DNA from: Schizochytrium sp. CCTCC M209059
Lineage: Eukaryota; Sar; Bigyra; Thraustochytrida; Thraustochytriidae
Reading direction: 5' to 3'
Assembly (NCBI GenBank): GCA_000818945.1
Contig: KN805390.1
Coordinates: 425,935-489,934 of the forward strand
DNA length: 64,000 nucleotides
The notes under the pieces were generated by a model, which saw only the letters and a list, made by a program, of their open reading frames with translations, had not been told where the DNA came from and did no database searches. Shown here one piece after another: positions 20,159-28,994 of the stretch (position 1 is the first letter of the stretch; each line of letters begins with the position of its first letter). The translations under genes were made by a program, and so were the position numbers.

Positions 20159-20920
20159 CTAAGCGACAAGCTCGAGTCTCGCGGACCCAACCTCACGATG
20201 ATGACGCAAAGCGCGACCCGATGCGCAGAGCCAGTGCGTGACATCAACAAGATCGCGTGAGGTACGTGATGTTTGAGCTCCGGCAAATTTGGTTTTTTGC
20301 AAGGCGGTCTCTTCCTTGACAGTGTGATAAAGCGAAGAAGGCTTCGGCACAAAGGCTTGAGGTTGAGGTGGTGGCGGAGGACTGAACTCCCTTTTTTCGT
20401 CCCGAGAGCTCTTCAGTCGAAACGTGTCCGGATCTTCGAACTGGGAGAATCTCCTGCCACTTGCATGCGAGTGAAGACTGAGAGACTCCTTTGGTTCGTC
20501 CGGACTTCTCGTCCGATACCGGCGCGCGGGCCGGTATGCTCGTCCCACAAAGGTATTCCTGCTTAACGCCATTGATTCTCCGACTGAGGCACTCTTCATT
20601 TCGCGGATTCGGTTTTTCGCTGGCAAACTTACACGATTTTCCTCTCTCCAAACGGGTACCTTCCAGCCCAGTCGCGTCGGGATGTCTTCTGGCTTTCGTA
20701 CCTCGTACATGCGAAGGCCTCGTTCACGAACTGGCGAGACCGGTTTCACATTCAACCTCTCTGTCATCACATGTTTACCGTCAGTCCATAGCGGATACTC
20801 ACCTTTCCACAATTTTTCCACGTTCACCACGCGCTCGTGCTGCTGCAAAGCACCGCTGAGCTTCTTGGCATTCTTGTCGAAAGTCCTGTAGTTCTCTGGC
20901 AGCACAGACGGAGGCGACAT
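20159..20920 (-). CDS. Uncharacterised basic protein
   Basis: A 253-residue protein starting MSPPSVLPENYRTFDKNAKK. I do not recognise a family. It is rich in Arg, Ser and Pro, with a proline run (PPPPPQPQ, 181-188), short aromatic-charged motifs (GWKVPVWREENR, 85-96) and no membrane segment or signal peptide. The ATG at 20920 is preferred. The frame continues upstream another 70 codons but without a good start context. A GTGAGT near residue 40 followed by ACAG 43 bases later resembles a very short in-frame intron, but the read-through translation looks equally normal. It is divergent from the PTEN-type gene and probably expressed, but function is unknown. Confidence 0.5.
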   Translation of the reverse strand: MSPPSVLPENYRTFDKNAKKLSGALQQHERVVNVEKLWKGEYPLWTDGKHVMTERLNVKPVSPVRERGLRMYEVRKPEDIPTRLGWKVPVWREENRVSLPAKNRIREMKSASVGESMALSRNTFVGRAYRPARRYRTRSPDEPKESLSLHSHASGRRFSQFEDPDTFRLKSSRDEKREFSPPPPPQPQAFVPKPSSLYHTVKEETALQKTKFAGAQTSRTSRDLVDVTHWLCASGRALRHHREVGSARLELVA

Positions 20921-21968
20921 CGTTGGCTTGTTGACCCTTTTTCCCCCAAAAAAATGAAGAAAGGCCACGGTCTCCCTCGCGTTGCCCGCGCTGGAGGTCC
21001 TTTGGTACGCAGTTCTTCTGTCTGTTGCTCTCGGGTCTAGCTGGCTGGCTTGGCTGCCGATGTCGCTCGCGCGCTCGCGCGCTCTCTCGGTCGCTTCCCG
21101 GAATAAGCTTTTGCTCATTTGCGGTGACAAGGCTCAACCACCAAGTCCTAGAGAAAGTACTAAGAGTTAGATACTAATACCCACGCGGTTACCGCGTTCA
21201 TCAACGGTGTGTGCACAACGCAAATCCTGATTTCGAAATTTCTGTCGCAAAGCTACTAGCTCCAGGACATCTGCGAGAAATTTCGCTCTCGACTACCAAT
21301 GAATTCCGTACGGAAATTTTGCAACACAGCTACTCTTTTGTAGAAATTCAATCTCCAAGAGGAGCGACTCCCCCTCCTGCGTTTGCGTTCACGAAATCCT
21401 TTTCCGCTTCCTTGAATGCAATCCAGCATCGCACAAAACTCGACTTTTTCTTTTTCCCTTCGAGCCACCAGTCGATGATTTCTTTGCACGCACACAAATC
21501 CACTTCCTTGCTCGGAACTCGCCATCTATGTATATATGCGGACCCTCAGAGTTTCCCGCCAAATCGTTGTCGGCGTCAGTGTCCTTGGGCTCCATCCGCG
21601 AATTTAGTGTCCTGTAGCACATCAAATTAGGTGTCCGAATTTTCTCCAAGTTGTCATGATGATCGAATTTCAACCCCTCTTCACTTCATTCAAAGCCCAG
21701 CGCCCAGCCCTTGTGAGGAAGGCACCTCGCGAGCAGGGCTCGGTCACAGCACGCGACCGTGTACGCTGTTCGCCACCTCCACCCAACCCCTGCAGCGCGT
21801 CCCTTTCGGCGTCCTGAAGCAGCCGACCCGTGTCCAGAATTCACTCTGCCAAGAGCCGAGGGCCAAAGAGACGTCGGCCAGCCAGCGTGGCTGCGCGCCA
21901 GCGAGGACGCTCGACCTGGATTCGCGTGGCGGGCTGCAGCAGGCGCGTATCCAGGCAGGGCAGGAAAT
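20921..21968. other. Divergent promoter spacer
   Basis: This lies between two genes transcribed away from it. I see AT-richer sequence at 21150-21700 and GC-rich sequence before the PTEN-type start. The open frame upstream of 21969 has no ATG in the same phase. No separate gene is supported. Confidence 0.45.
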
Positions 21969-24101
21969 ATGAGCTGGTCCTTTTCGAACCTCAAAGCGTC
22001 GTCGGCGCGACTCAAGATGCCGACGCTGGACGAGTTCAAGAACACGGTGAACTCTGGCATGCAAGCGGTCAACTCTGGTGTGCAGGCAGTCAATTCTAGC
22101 GTGCAAGAGGCCGTCAAGGACGTCAATGTCGCAGCGCCATCGGCCAGCTTTGCATCGCTGCGAGGATCTGCGTCCTCTTCGGCGCAGGACCAGCCAAAGG
22201 ATCAGGCGCAACCAGGTCAACAGGCCAAGGCGAATATGTCCTCGTCGCTGTCTGCCGGAGCCGATGTCGCGTCGAGCATGGCAAACGGATTTCTAGGCAG
22301 AGTCCGTGGTGTCTTTGACCTTGACTCTCTGCAGGCCGCCGCCGAAGAGGCGATCGCCGCGGATGAAATGCACTTTGCCGAGTTCGACCTTACCTACATC
22401 ACTGAGCGGGTAGTGGTCATGGGCTACCCCGCGGGCCCGCAGCGCGGCGGAACAGCCAAGTCCGTTGCCAATTTTCTCAACAAGCGACACGGCAACGACT
22501 ACATGATCTGGAACATTAGCGAACGGACGTACGACTACAGCTTTTACAATGGCCAGGTCGTGGACACTAAATTTCCAGGATACCCCGCGCCACCGATCGG
22601 AATGCTCTTCAACTTGTGCATGGCCATGGAGTCGTGGCTCAGGTCGGAGGCGTCCAACGTCGTCGTCATCCATTGTATGACGGGACGTGGACGCAGTGCT
22701 GCAGTGTGCGCGTGTCTCCTGGAGTGGGTCGGGCGCGCCGCCAGTGCGCGAGAGGCGCTCGCCTTTGTGCTCAAGCGCCGAAGGGCGGAAATGGCGCTCG
22801 CAATAGTTCCCACGCAACTTCGCTACATTGACATGTTCCACGAGATCATGGAGGGAATCCGCCCGCGCTCCGAGCCCCTTAATCTCAAGCGCCTCGTTGC
22901 CTCGGCGGTTCCAAACATGATGTCCCCGGCGGATCGCAAGCTTGCCGATTTGCCCTCGCAAGGCGGGTGCAAGCCGTATCTCCAGGTCTTCAAGAATGGC
23001 AAGCTCCTCTTCACTACGGCCTGGGCTGATGAGCAGGCCGAGGGAGGAACGCGAGTTTTCCCTGCAAGCAAGACAGAGGGCTTTGACATGGACGTTGACT
23101 GCTTTGTTGATGGTGACATCCTCTTGCGTCTACGACACATTGACACGTCGACGGGCAAGCCCGTCTCCATCTTTCGCTACGGCTTTCACACGGGCTACGT
23201 GCCGACGGGAACCTTGCGTCTCTCCAAGGCCGACCTGGACGGCGCCAGCGTCGACGAACGCATTCCTGCAAACTTTCACGTAGAACTCGAGTTCGAGCCT
23301 GCGCAGGATAAGGCAGCTGCGGAAGAGTCAGCCGATGCCATGTTCGACGCAACGCTCTCCTCGAAGGCAGCCTTTTGGGATGAGATCGCGCGCAAAAAGC
23401 AGCAGGCGCGCCAGCGCAGTGACTCTGAGCAAGACCGCCTTCTCAACGCTTCCAAGGCCCTAGATCTCGGCACGAGTCAAGGTGCAAATAATGCAGGGGC
23501 TCCGGCTGAGGGCGCGCAGACTGTATCTGGGGCTGCTGGCTCTGGCAGCGATGTCAAAAAACCTGATCAGATTGTGGAGTTCAGCTTGCTGGATGATGAG
23601 GATGACTTTGATGAACCTGCTCGAGATGATCGCAGAGGATCTGCGGACTCGACGTCGGCTCTCTTTAGCAGCCTCATTGGCGACAGTTCCCCCAAGCCAC
23701 CAACTTCCGCACCTCCGGCTGCACCTGCTCTTGCACCGACCAAGGAGCCATCCGCAACACCGGAGCTCACGGGCGCAACGGCGACGACAGAGAACCAGGA
23801 TCCTGAGAGCGATGTCAAGACTGACGCGGAAGTAAAGCATGATAGCACGGAACTTCGCAAGACTTCCTCTTCGGATGTGGATGTCGATGCCACTGCTGCG
23901 AATGGAGAAAAGTGCAACGACGGCGATGATGACGGCGGCGACGACGACGACTTAGACGCCCTGGAACGCGACCTTGGCATCGAGGAAGGGAATGACGAAG
24001 ATGAAGATGACGGTGACAACCACAAGGCAGCATCGTCGAAGGGCGGCGCCGAAGAGGATCCAGATCTTGCCGAGCTCGAACAATATCTGGAGGGCCTGTG
24101 A
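21969..24101 (+). CDS. PTEN/auxilin-type phosphatase with C2 domain
   Basis: A 710-residue protein. After a Ser/Ala-rich N-terminus with short repeats (SGMQAV/SGVQAV, 29-41), the phosphatase domain spans about 137-296. It begins FDLTYITERVVVMGYPAG, close to PTEN and auxilin. The P-loop HCMTGRGRS gives Cys236 and Arg242 in the CX5R arrangement, so catalysis is plausible, unlike auxilin/GAK where the loop is altered. A C2-like domain (about 303-460) follows, including YGFHTGYVPTGTLRLSKADL. The remaining 250 residues are low-complexity and acidic, ending DPDLAELEQYLEGL. PTEN relatives dephosphorylate PtdIns(3,4,5)P3, whereas auxilin relatives act in clathrin uncoating but need a J domain, which I do not see. 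Flanking residues such as SFYN...FPGYPAPP look auxilin-like, so it sits between the two groups. Confidence 0.85.
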   Translation: MSWSFSNLKASSARLKMPTLDEFKNTVNSGMQAVNSGVQAVNSSVQEAVKDVNVAAPSASFASLRGSASSSAQDQPKDQAQPGQQAKANMSSSLSAGADVASSMANGFLGRVRGVFDLDSLQAAAEEAIAADEMHFAEFDLTYITERVVVMGYPAGPQRGGTAKSVANFLNKRHGNDYMIWNISERTYDYSFYNGQVVDTKFPGYPAPPIGMLFNLCMAMESWLRSEASNVVVIHCMTGRGRSAAVCACLLEWVGRAASAREALAFVLKRRRAEMALAIVPTQLRYIDMFHEIMEGIRPRSEPLNLKRLVASAVPNMMSPADRKLADLPSQGGCKPYLQVFKNGKLLFTTAWADEQAEGGTRVFPASKTEGFDMDVDCFVDGDILLRLRHIDTSTGKPVSIFRYGFHTGYVPTGTLRLSKADLDGASVDERIPANFHVELEFEPAQDKAAAEESADAMFDATLSSKAAFWDEIARKKQQARQRSDSEQDRLLNASKALDLGTSQGANNAGAPAEGAQTVSGAAGSGSDVKKPDQIVEFSLLDDEDDFDEPARDDRRGSADSTSALFSSLIGDSSPKPPTSAPPAAPALAPTKEPSATPELTGATATTENQDPESDVKTDAEVKHDSTELRKTSSSDVDVDATAANGEKCNDGDDDGGDDDDLDALERDLGIEEGNDEDEDDGDNHKAASSKGGAEEDPDLAELEQYLEGL

Positions 24102-24363
24102 GGGTGATATATATATATATACACAATTAAATAAAAAACGTAAGTGACGCGAATTCACGCGAGAATGAATATCTTTGTGAACTTGATCATCTCGATAAAG
24201 AGCTGAAGCAAGTGTGTTAGATTTCATCAATGCAGTGACCAAGCAAGTATAGGAAGCAAATGAATATAAAAAAAAACATGTCCGAATGTTTTTCTGCTTT
24301 AATTTATACCGGCAGGAGTAGGGAGATAAGACAAAGATCATTGCCACGAGCCCCTCTTGCTCC

Positions 24364-26109
24364 TCAAGAAAGAGCGGAGGAAGACTGTGATGAGGAAATG
24401 ACAGCTCCGGCCGAAGACGTTTTCTTATTCGAGTTCTTCCGTTTCTTCTTCTTCTTTAAGCCCGCAGATGAGCCAGCCGAAGGGTCGAGGATCTTGTCAA
24501 GATCTCCGAGCGCGCCATATGATTTAGTAGCGCGCACTCGCTCCATCGTCTGGTTAAGCCTGAACTTGCGCAGACGAGCCTCTTGCTGCGCCTCGAGACG
24601 CTTGCGCACGAGCTGCCGCCGCTGTTCTTCCATTCGCTTAGCGCGCTCCTCGTTCGTCTCAATTTTCTCAATAATTTGCAGTCGCTTGAATTCTTCGATC
24701 CGCTTGATGCGCTCAATGTTGTCGAGCTTGTCCTGCTTTCGCATTTCTTCTTCGGCCTTGCGAAGTAGATACTCTTCGTGACGCTGCTTTTCGATTTCTG
24801 CCATCTTTTGTTCGTGTGCGCGCATCCGCGAGAGAATGTCTTCGGCGTTGTTGTGGACATTTGATTTGCAGTCCATGGCTGCCTTTCGCCGTCTTGCTTC
24901 AATGTCGTCGCGCTGCTTGCGAAGCTCTTCGGCTTCAATGGCAGCCTTGCGTTCCCGTTCGCGCTTGCGCTGCATTTCGAGTTTTTGCTTGCGGTTGAAG
25001 TCTTGGCGCTTTTTGGCTTCGTGGCGCTCCGAGGCCTCCCTGGCCCGGCGCATTTTGTCCTCTTGGGCCTTGCGCAAGCGCTCCGCGTCGCGGCGCGCCA
25101 TTTCTCTTTGCTTGCGAAGCACCTCTTGGCGTCGGCGGTCGTCATCTTGCATTTTGAGCAGTCGCTGATGGTTGCGCCGTTCCTGTTCCTCGAGAATGCT
25201 GCGCGTCTGCTGTTCGAACTCTTCCTTTTTGCGAATTTTCTCCTTTTCCTTTTCGCGTACCTCTTTGAGCCGCTGCCTTTCCTGCTTTGCGCGCAATTTT
25301 TTCATACGCTCGGCCTCGCGAAAGGCGGCACGCTCGGCTTCGGCGCGCTTGCGCTCGTCCTCTTCTTCCTGGCGTTTGCGCTGGAGCTCGATTTCGCGCT
25401 TCTTTTCGATGGCGGCGAGCCTCCGCTCTTCAATCTCGCGCTGCCGGAGTTCTTGTCGCCGCCGGGCCTCATCCTCTCGCTTTTGCTTTTCCATTGCCTG
25501 ACGCTGCATGTTGAGTTCATATTCGACCATTTGCTTGATCTCCTCTTCTTGCTTGTGCTTGAGTTTTTCGAGGCGCATGCGCTCGCGCTCGAGTTGGGCT
25601 TCCACGTCTGCGCCACCAGGAATGGGCAAAGATTCTGCGCTGGATTTGCCAGCTCCCCTCGTCTTTTTCCTGGCGCCCTTGGCGTCCAAGGCAAGCGCCC
25701 GCAACGGTGAACGCGGACTGAAAATGCGAGCCGCGAGTTCGGCCTTTTCCTTGGGCGAAAGAGCCTCGGCAGCCTTGGTCGTTCTCGTTACAGCTTCACC
25801 GTGACCCGCTTCAGACGACTTGGCCTCCTCGGTCTCATCTTCGCATTCCACGCTGAGCGATGCGAGAAAGGCACTGATCTTGTCGCGTTCTTCGCGAACG
25901 ACCTCTAGCTTTTGCTGCCGCCTCTTCTCGACGTGCTCGTGTTTGAGCTTTGCGACCTTTTTGGGAACCTTGCCACCTTCAAGAAAGTCCGCGAGTCTCG
26001 TTGGCCGCAGCTCGACGGGGTCGATACCCTGACGGAGACATGCTTCGAGCGATCGTGGCGAGTCGATTGGCTTATCGCTCTCCAAGAAGTTGTCCAGACT
26101 TGTGCTCAT
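24364..26109 (-). CDS. Long coiled-coil protein, ciliary CCDC-type
   Basis: A 581-residue protein, nearly all charged helix. The N-terminus has IDSPRSLEACLRQGIDPVEL (about 14-33) followed by RPTRLADFLEGGKVP. This SPRS-EAC-R-GI-P-EL motif recurs in coiled-coil proteins of flagellated protists and, as I recall, in animal CCDC177. From about 190 to 540 it is an uninterrupted Arg/Lys/Glu-rich coiled coil (for example KKREIELQRKRQEEEDERKR), like MAP7- and trichohyalin-like proteins that bind microtubules. The C-terminus is basic and Ser-rich. There is no membrane segment. A cytoskeletal or axonemal role is inferred from the motif and composition only. It converges on the PTEN-type gene with 262 bases between. 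Confidence 0.75.
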   Translation of the reverse strand: MSTSLDNFLESDKPIDSPRSLEACLRQGIDPVELRPTRLADFLEGGKVPKKVAKLKHEHVEKRRQQKLEVVREERDKISAFLASLSVECEDETEEAKSSEAGHGEAVTRTTKAAEALSPKEKAELAARIFSPRSPLRALALDAKGARKKTRGAGKSSAESLPIPGGADVEAQLERERMRLEKLKHKQEEEIKQMVEYELNMQRQAMEKQKREDEARRRQELRQREIEERRLAAIEKKREIELQRKRQEEEDERKRAEAERAAFREAERMKKLRAKQERQRLKEVREKEKEKIRKKEEFEQQTRSILEEQERRNHQRLLKMQDDDRRRQEVLRKQREMARRDAERLRKAQEDKMRRAREASERHEAKKRQDFNRKQKLEMQRKRERERKAAIEAEELRKQRDDIEARRRKAAMDCKSNVHNNAEDILSRMRAHEQKMAEIEKQRHEEYLLRKAEEEMRKQDKLDNIERIKRIEEFKRLQIIEKIETNEERAKRMEEQRRQLVRKRLEAQQEARLRKFRLNQTMERVRATKSYGALGDLDKILDPSAGSSAGLKKKKKRKNSNKKTSSAGAVISSSQSSSALS

Positions 26110-27038
26110 CTTGACGGCTGCTTGCCGCAACAGCCTCCGGCTTACCCTGTCTGCCTCGCCTCGCGTGTCGCGTCCGCAAGTTCGCTACGCTTTCCGGTTC
26201 GTGGCTTGCCTTGCGATGCCCGCTTCTTCTTGCCTGCGTGTCCAGGACGGAGCAAGAGCGCAGGCGCTTGAACCCTGCGCTCGCGCGTCGGCGTCCGAAT
26301 GCGCGCGCGCGCGCGCGACGCCAGGACCGGGCGGACCCCGTCTCACCCACTTTCACGCTTGTCGTCGTCGCCGTCGCCGTCTGCCTGCACGTCTGACTGA
26401 CTGATTGACTGAGCTGCCAAGCTCTTTCTGTTCGTGCCCGCGCTCGGGCGCAAACTGGCGAAGTAAGTTGCTCAAGTGCCTTCGCTGCCCAGAACGGAGA
26501 CACACACAGTCGCAGCGGGGGGTCCAAAGGTCCGCGCCGCGCCACAGCGTTCCCAAGGCCGCTCGCTTGTACCTTGCACGTGCAGGCGCCAAACAAAAGT
26601 GGACAATGGACAGGAAGGAGTTCTAGCGGAGCACGGGCAAAGTCAGCTTACCTGGAGCGGCGGCGGCGGCGGCCGTAGGCAGGCTCGTCCTGAGTCGGAT
26701 CTGAACGGATCTGTAGAAACAAAGAGAAGGTGAGTGCCGTGCCCAGCTCCGGGGTGTGTACTCAAACGAGTGCGCAGCGTTGATCTCGTGATCGCTTTGA
26801 ACGGATGAGCATGAATTAAGAATGGGAAAGAAGAATAATCGAAAGAGCAAGAGAAAAGAATGGGAAAATAGGACAAACGTAAGAAAGAAGGAGAGAAAGG
26901 TTGCCCAGGCTGCTCGTAAGAGATAGGCGAGTCGGAGAACGGTGTAAGCGAGAGCGACTTTGATGAAAGAGATAGTTCAAGATTAGCAAGCGGACGCAAA
27001 GACGTCCAAGTGCGCGTGAATGTTGAGTGGCGTCGCAG
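26110..27038. other. Divergent promoter spacer between two coiled-coil genes
   Basis: This carries the 5' ends of two head-to-head genes, both of cilium-type character. A GTGAGTGCC donor-like site at 26730 and an acceptor-like GGCGTCGCAG ending at 27038, just before the ATG of the plus gene, could bound a 5' leader intron of 309 bases, similar in length to introns confirmed elsewhere in the window. There is a CG dinucleotide run at 26300-26320. Confidence 0.4.
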
Positions 27039-28712
27039 ATGCGGCAGCGGCAAGTGCAGCGACGCGACGCACAGCGCTCATCAGAGACCAAAGAAGGCGA
27101 CCATGACGTGCCGCGCATGTTGACGAGTAAAAGTGAGATCCTGGAGGCGCTGCGCAACGAGCTCGCGCGGGTCGATCAGGAGCTTGCAGATGCAAAAAGT
27201 GATGCTCGTGCTAAAGAAAATGAAGATGAAGAAGACGAGGAAAAGGGCGCGGCAGGTGACGAGTATGGCGATGAAGACTTTGACGAGACCAGCGATGCCG
27301 AGGAGCAGCATGAGCCAAGCGTGAAACGTAAGATAAAGAGCCGGTCGACGCTGAAGCAAGCGTCGACGCTAAGCTCAATCAAGTCTCGAATTAGCCAGAA
27401 AACAGTCTCTGCAAAAGAGCGCGCCAAACTCAAGACGCTTGCCAGGACCATGTCCGCTGTGGATATCCGGGCGATGATCGACTCCTCATCCATTTTGCGG
27501 CAGGCCATGCTCGGTATTGGCGTGACAACCGAGGACCTCTTGCCAGGGGGCCTTGAGGACCGCTTCAGCGAGAACATGGGGACGCGTCTACGCGCTCACC
27601 TCGAAAAACGGAGAATTGAGACGATCGTGCAGGTCCTCGCAGAACGCAGCCGACTTGTCGTCGAGCTTGAAGAAAAAGAAGTCGCCGAAGAGAGTCGAGC
27701 CGATAGCGAGCTCAGCCACGGGCAAATACGTGGGCCGCGCGGAAGTCCAATGGTCATCCTCAGCAAGGAAGAACAGCGACGTATCTTTGATGAGAAACTT
27801 AAGGGGCGACGCACCAAGGACGCCAATCGAGACGCCAAAGCAGGCAAACTTCGAAGGTGGCAGCAACAACAGCGAGATGCGGCCCAGGTGCAGCAGGACA
27901 AGCTCCGAAGTGACGTTGAATCGCATTTGGAACGCGCTTCGCTACACGTCAAGGAACACAAAGAGCGCACAATCGAACGAAGGTCGACACGGGAAGCCCG
28001 TCAAGCTCGCAAGATGGAGATTTGTACTGCCATCAAGACGAGGCGACGTCGCGCAATGGAAAAGCGCTACGCGGAGACGGAAGAGCGTCTTCAAGCATTG
28101 GCTCAGGCTAAGGACCCACTCAAAGCAACGAGCGCTGGAGCCAAGTTGAATCGCCTCGCTACCGAGAAGCTCGAACTTCTTCAACGAAAAGAGGCGCATC
28201 GACGCGAGGTTCGCGAAAGCTTCCAGCTCAAAGAGTCTCTGCGTGCTCGAGAGTTGCGACTTGAGCAGGCTGAGAAGCTAAAACGGCTTGACCAGGCACG
28301 TGAGCGTGCTGAGCAAAAGGCGCAAGAGTCGCGCGAACAAAGTTGCGTGGATGAAATCGATCGGCAGCTACGATTCGAGCGACTGCAGCGCCGCATGGAA
28401 CACGAGCGAGCCCAAGTGCAGATTCGCGTGGATCGAAAGCTGGCGTTTGCGGAGAGTCTCGATCAAATGCAGGCCGAGCTGGACCGTCTGCGTGAGCTCG
28501 CGCGTCGCGATGACTTTGCTCGAACAGTAGCTCGTGAAACGGCCAGTGCAGCAGGACAAATGGGGATTCCTGGGCCAGGGGAGTACAATGTGGGCAGTAC
28601 CCTCGATACTACTGGTGGCAAGTTTGGCACTTTCGACCTGGCGCGGGTTAAGGCCGCGGAAGAGCGGGCTTCGGCCCTTTCGCCTGGGCCAGGAGCATAT
28701 GAGGCATTTTGA
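27039..28712 (+). CDS. Coiled-coil protein with C-terminal PGPGxY (SHIPPO/STPGR-like) repeats
   Basis: About 557 residues. An acidic segment (DEEDEEKGAAGDEYGDEDFD) precedes Arg/Glu/Gln-rich coiled coil from about 190 to 500. The last 50 residues contain IPGPGEYNVG and LSPGPGAYEAF, two copies of the sperm-tail PG-rich repeat found in ODF3/STPG axonemal proteins. That, and the head-to-head arrangement with another ciliary-type coiled-coil gene, suggests an axoneme- or microtubule-associated protein. The start is uncertain. The ATG at 27039 directly follows a possible 3' splice site (GTCGCAG), and a second ATG at 27117 starts MLTSKSEILEALRNEL. Confidence 0.75.
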   Translation: MRQRQVQRRDAQRSSETKEGDHDVPRMLTSKSEILEALRNELARVDQELADAKSDARAKENEDEEDEEKGAAGDEYGDEDFDETSDAEEQHEPSVKRKIKSRSTLKQASTLSSIKSRISQKTVSAKERAKLKTLARTMSAVDIRAMIDSSSILRQAMLGIGVTTEDLLPGGLEDRFSENMGTRLRAHLEKRRIETIVQVLAERSRLVVELEEKEVAEESRADSELSHGQIRGPRGSPMVILSKEEQRRIFDEKLKGRRTKDANRDAKAGKLRRWQQQQRDAAQVQQDKLRSDVESHLERASLHVKEHKERTIERRSTREARQARKMEICTAIKTRRRRAMEKRYAETEERLQALAQAKDPLKATSAGAKLNRLATEKLELLQRKEAHRREVRESFQLKESLRARELRLEQAEKLKRLDQARERAEQKAQESREQSCVDEIDRQLRFERLQRRMEHERAQVQIRVDRKLAFAESLDQMQAELDRLRELARRDDFARTVARETASAAGQMGIPGPGEYNVGSTLDTTGGKFGTFDLARVKAAEERASALSPGPGAYEAF

Positions 28713-28994
28713 CAGGAAGAAAAGAAAAATATGAAATCAAACCATATTCATTTGGAATAAAATCCATACACACACTTTATTGATTGCTTGTTTGTGCTTA
28801 CTTGCTTGCTTGTTGTGCTTGCTTGTTTATGCTTGCTTGCTATCTTGAAAGGTCGCCTGCGGAGTCAGTCGTCGTTTCGATGGCTTGGCGATGCCAGTGT
28901 ATGAATGACTTGATAAATGAACGAATGCAGTAGCCATGCCGATGTTGAACGAGCGGGCCTCACGGTGTGGGTGTGTGTTGGACTATTCTTGAGC

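Noticed and set aside
20668..20820. Possible 43-base intron inside the unknown minus-strand gene
   Set aside because: GTGAGT and ACAG are present, but the length is below that of any other intron here and the sequence stays open with normal composition.
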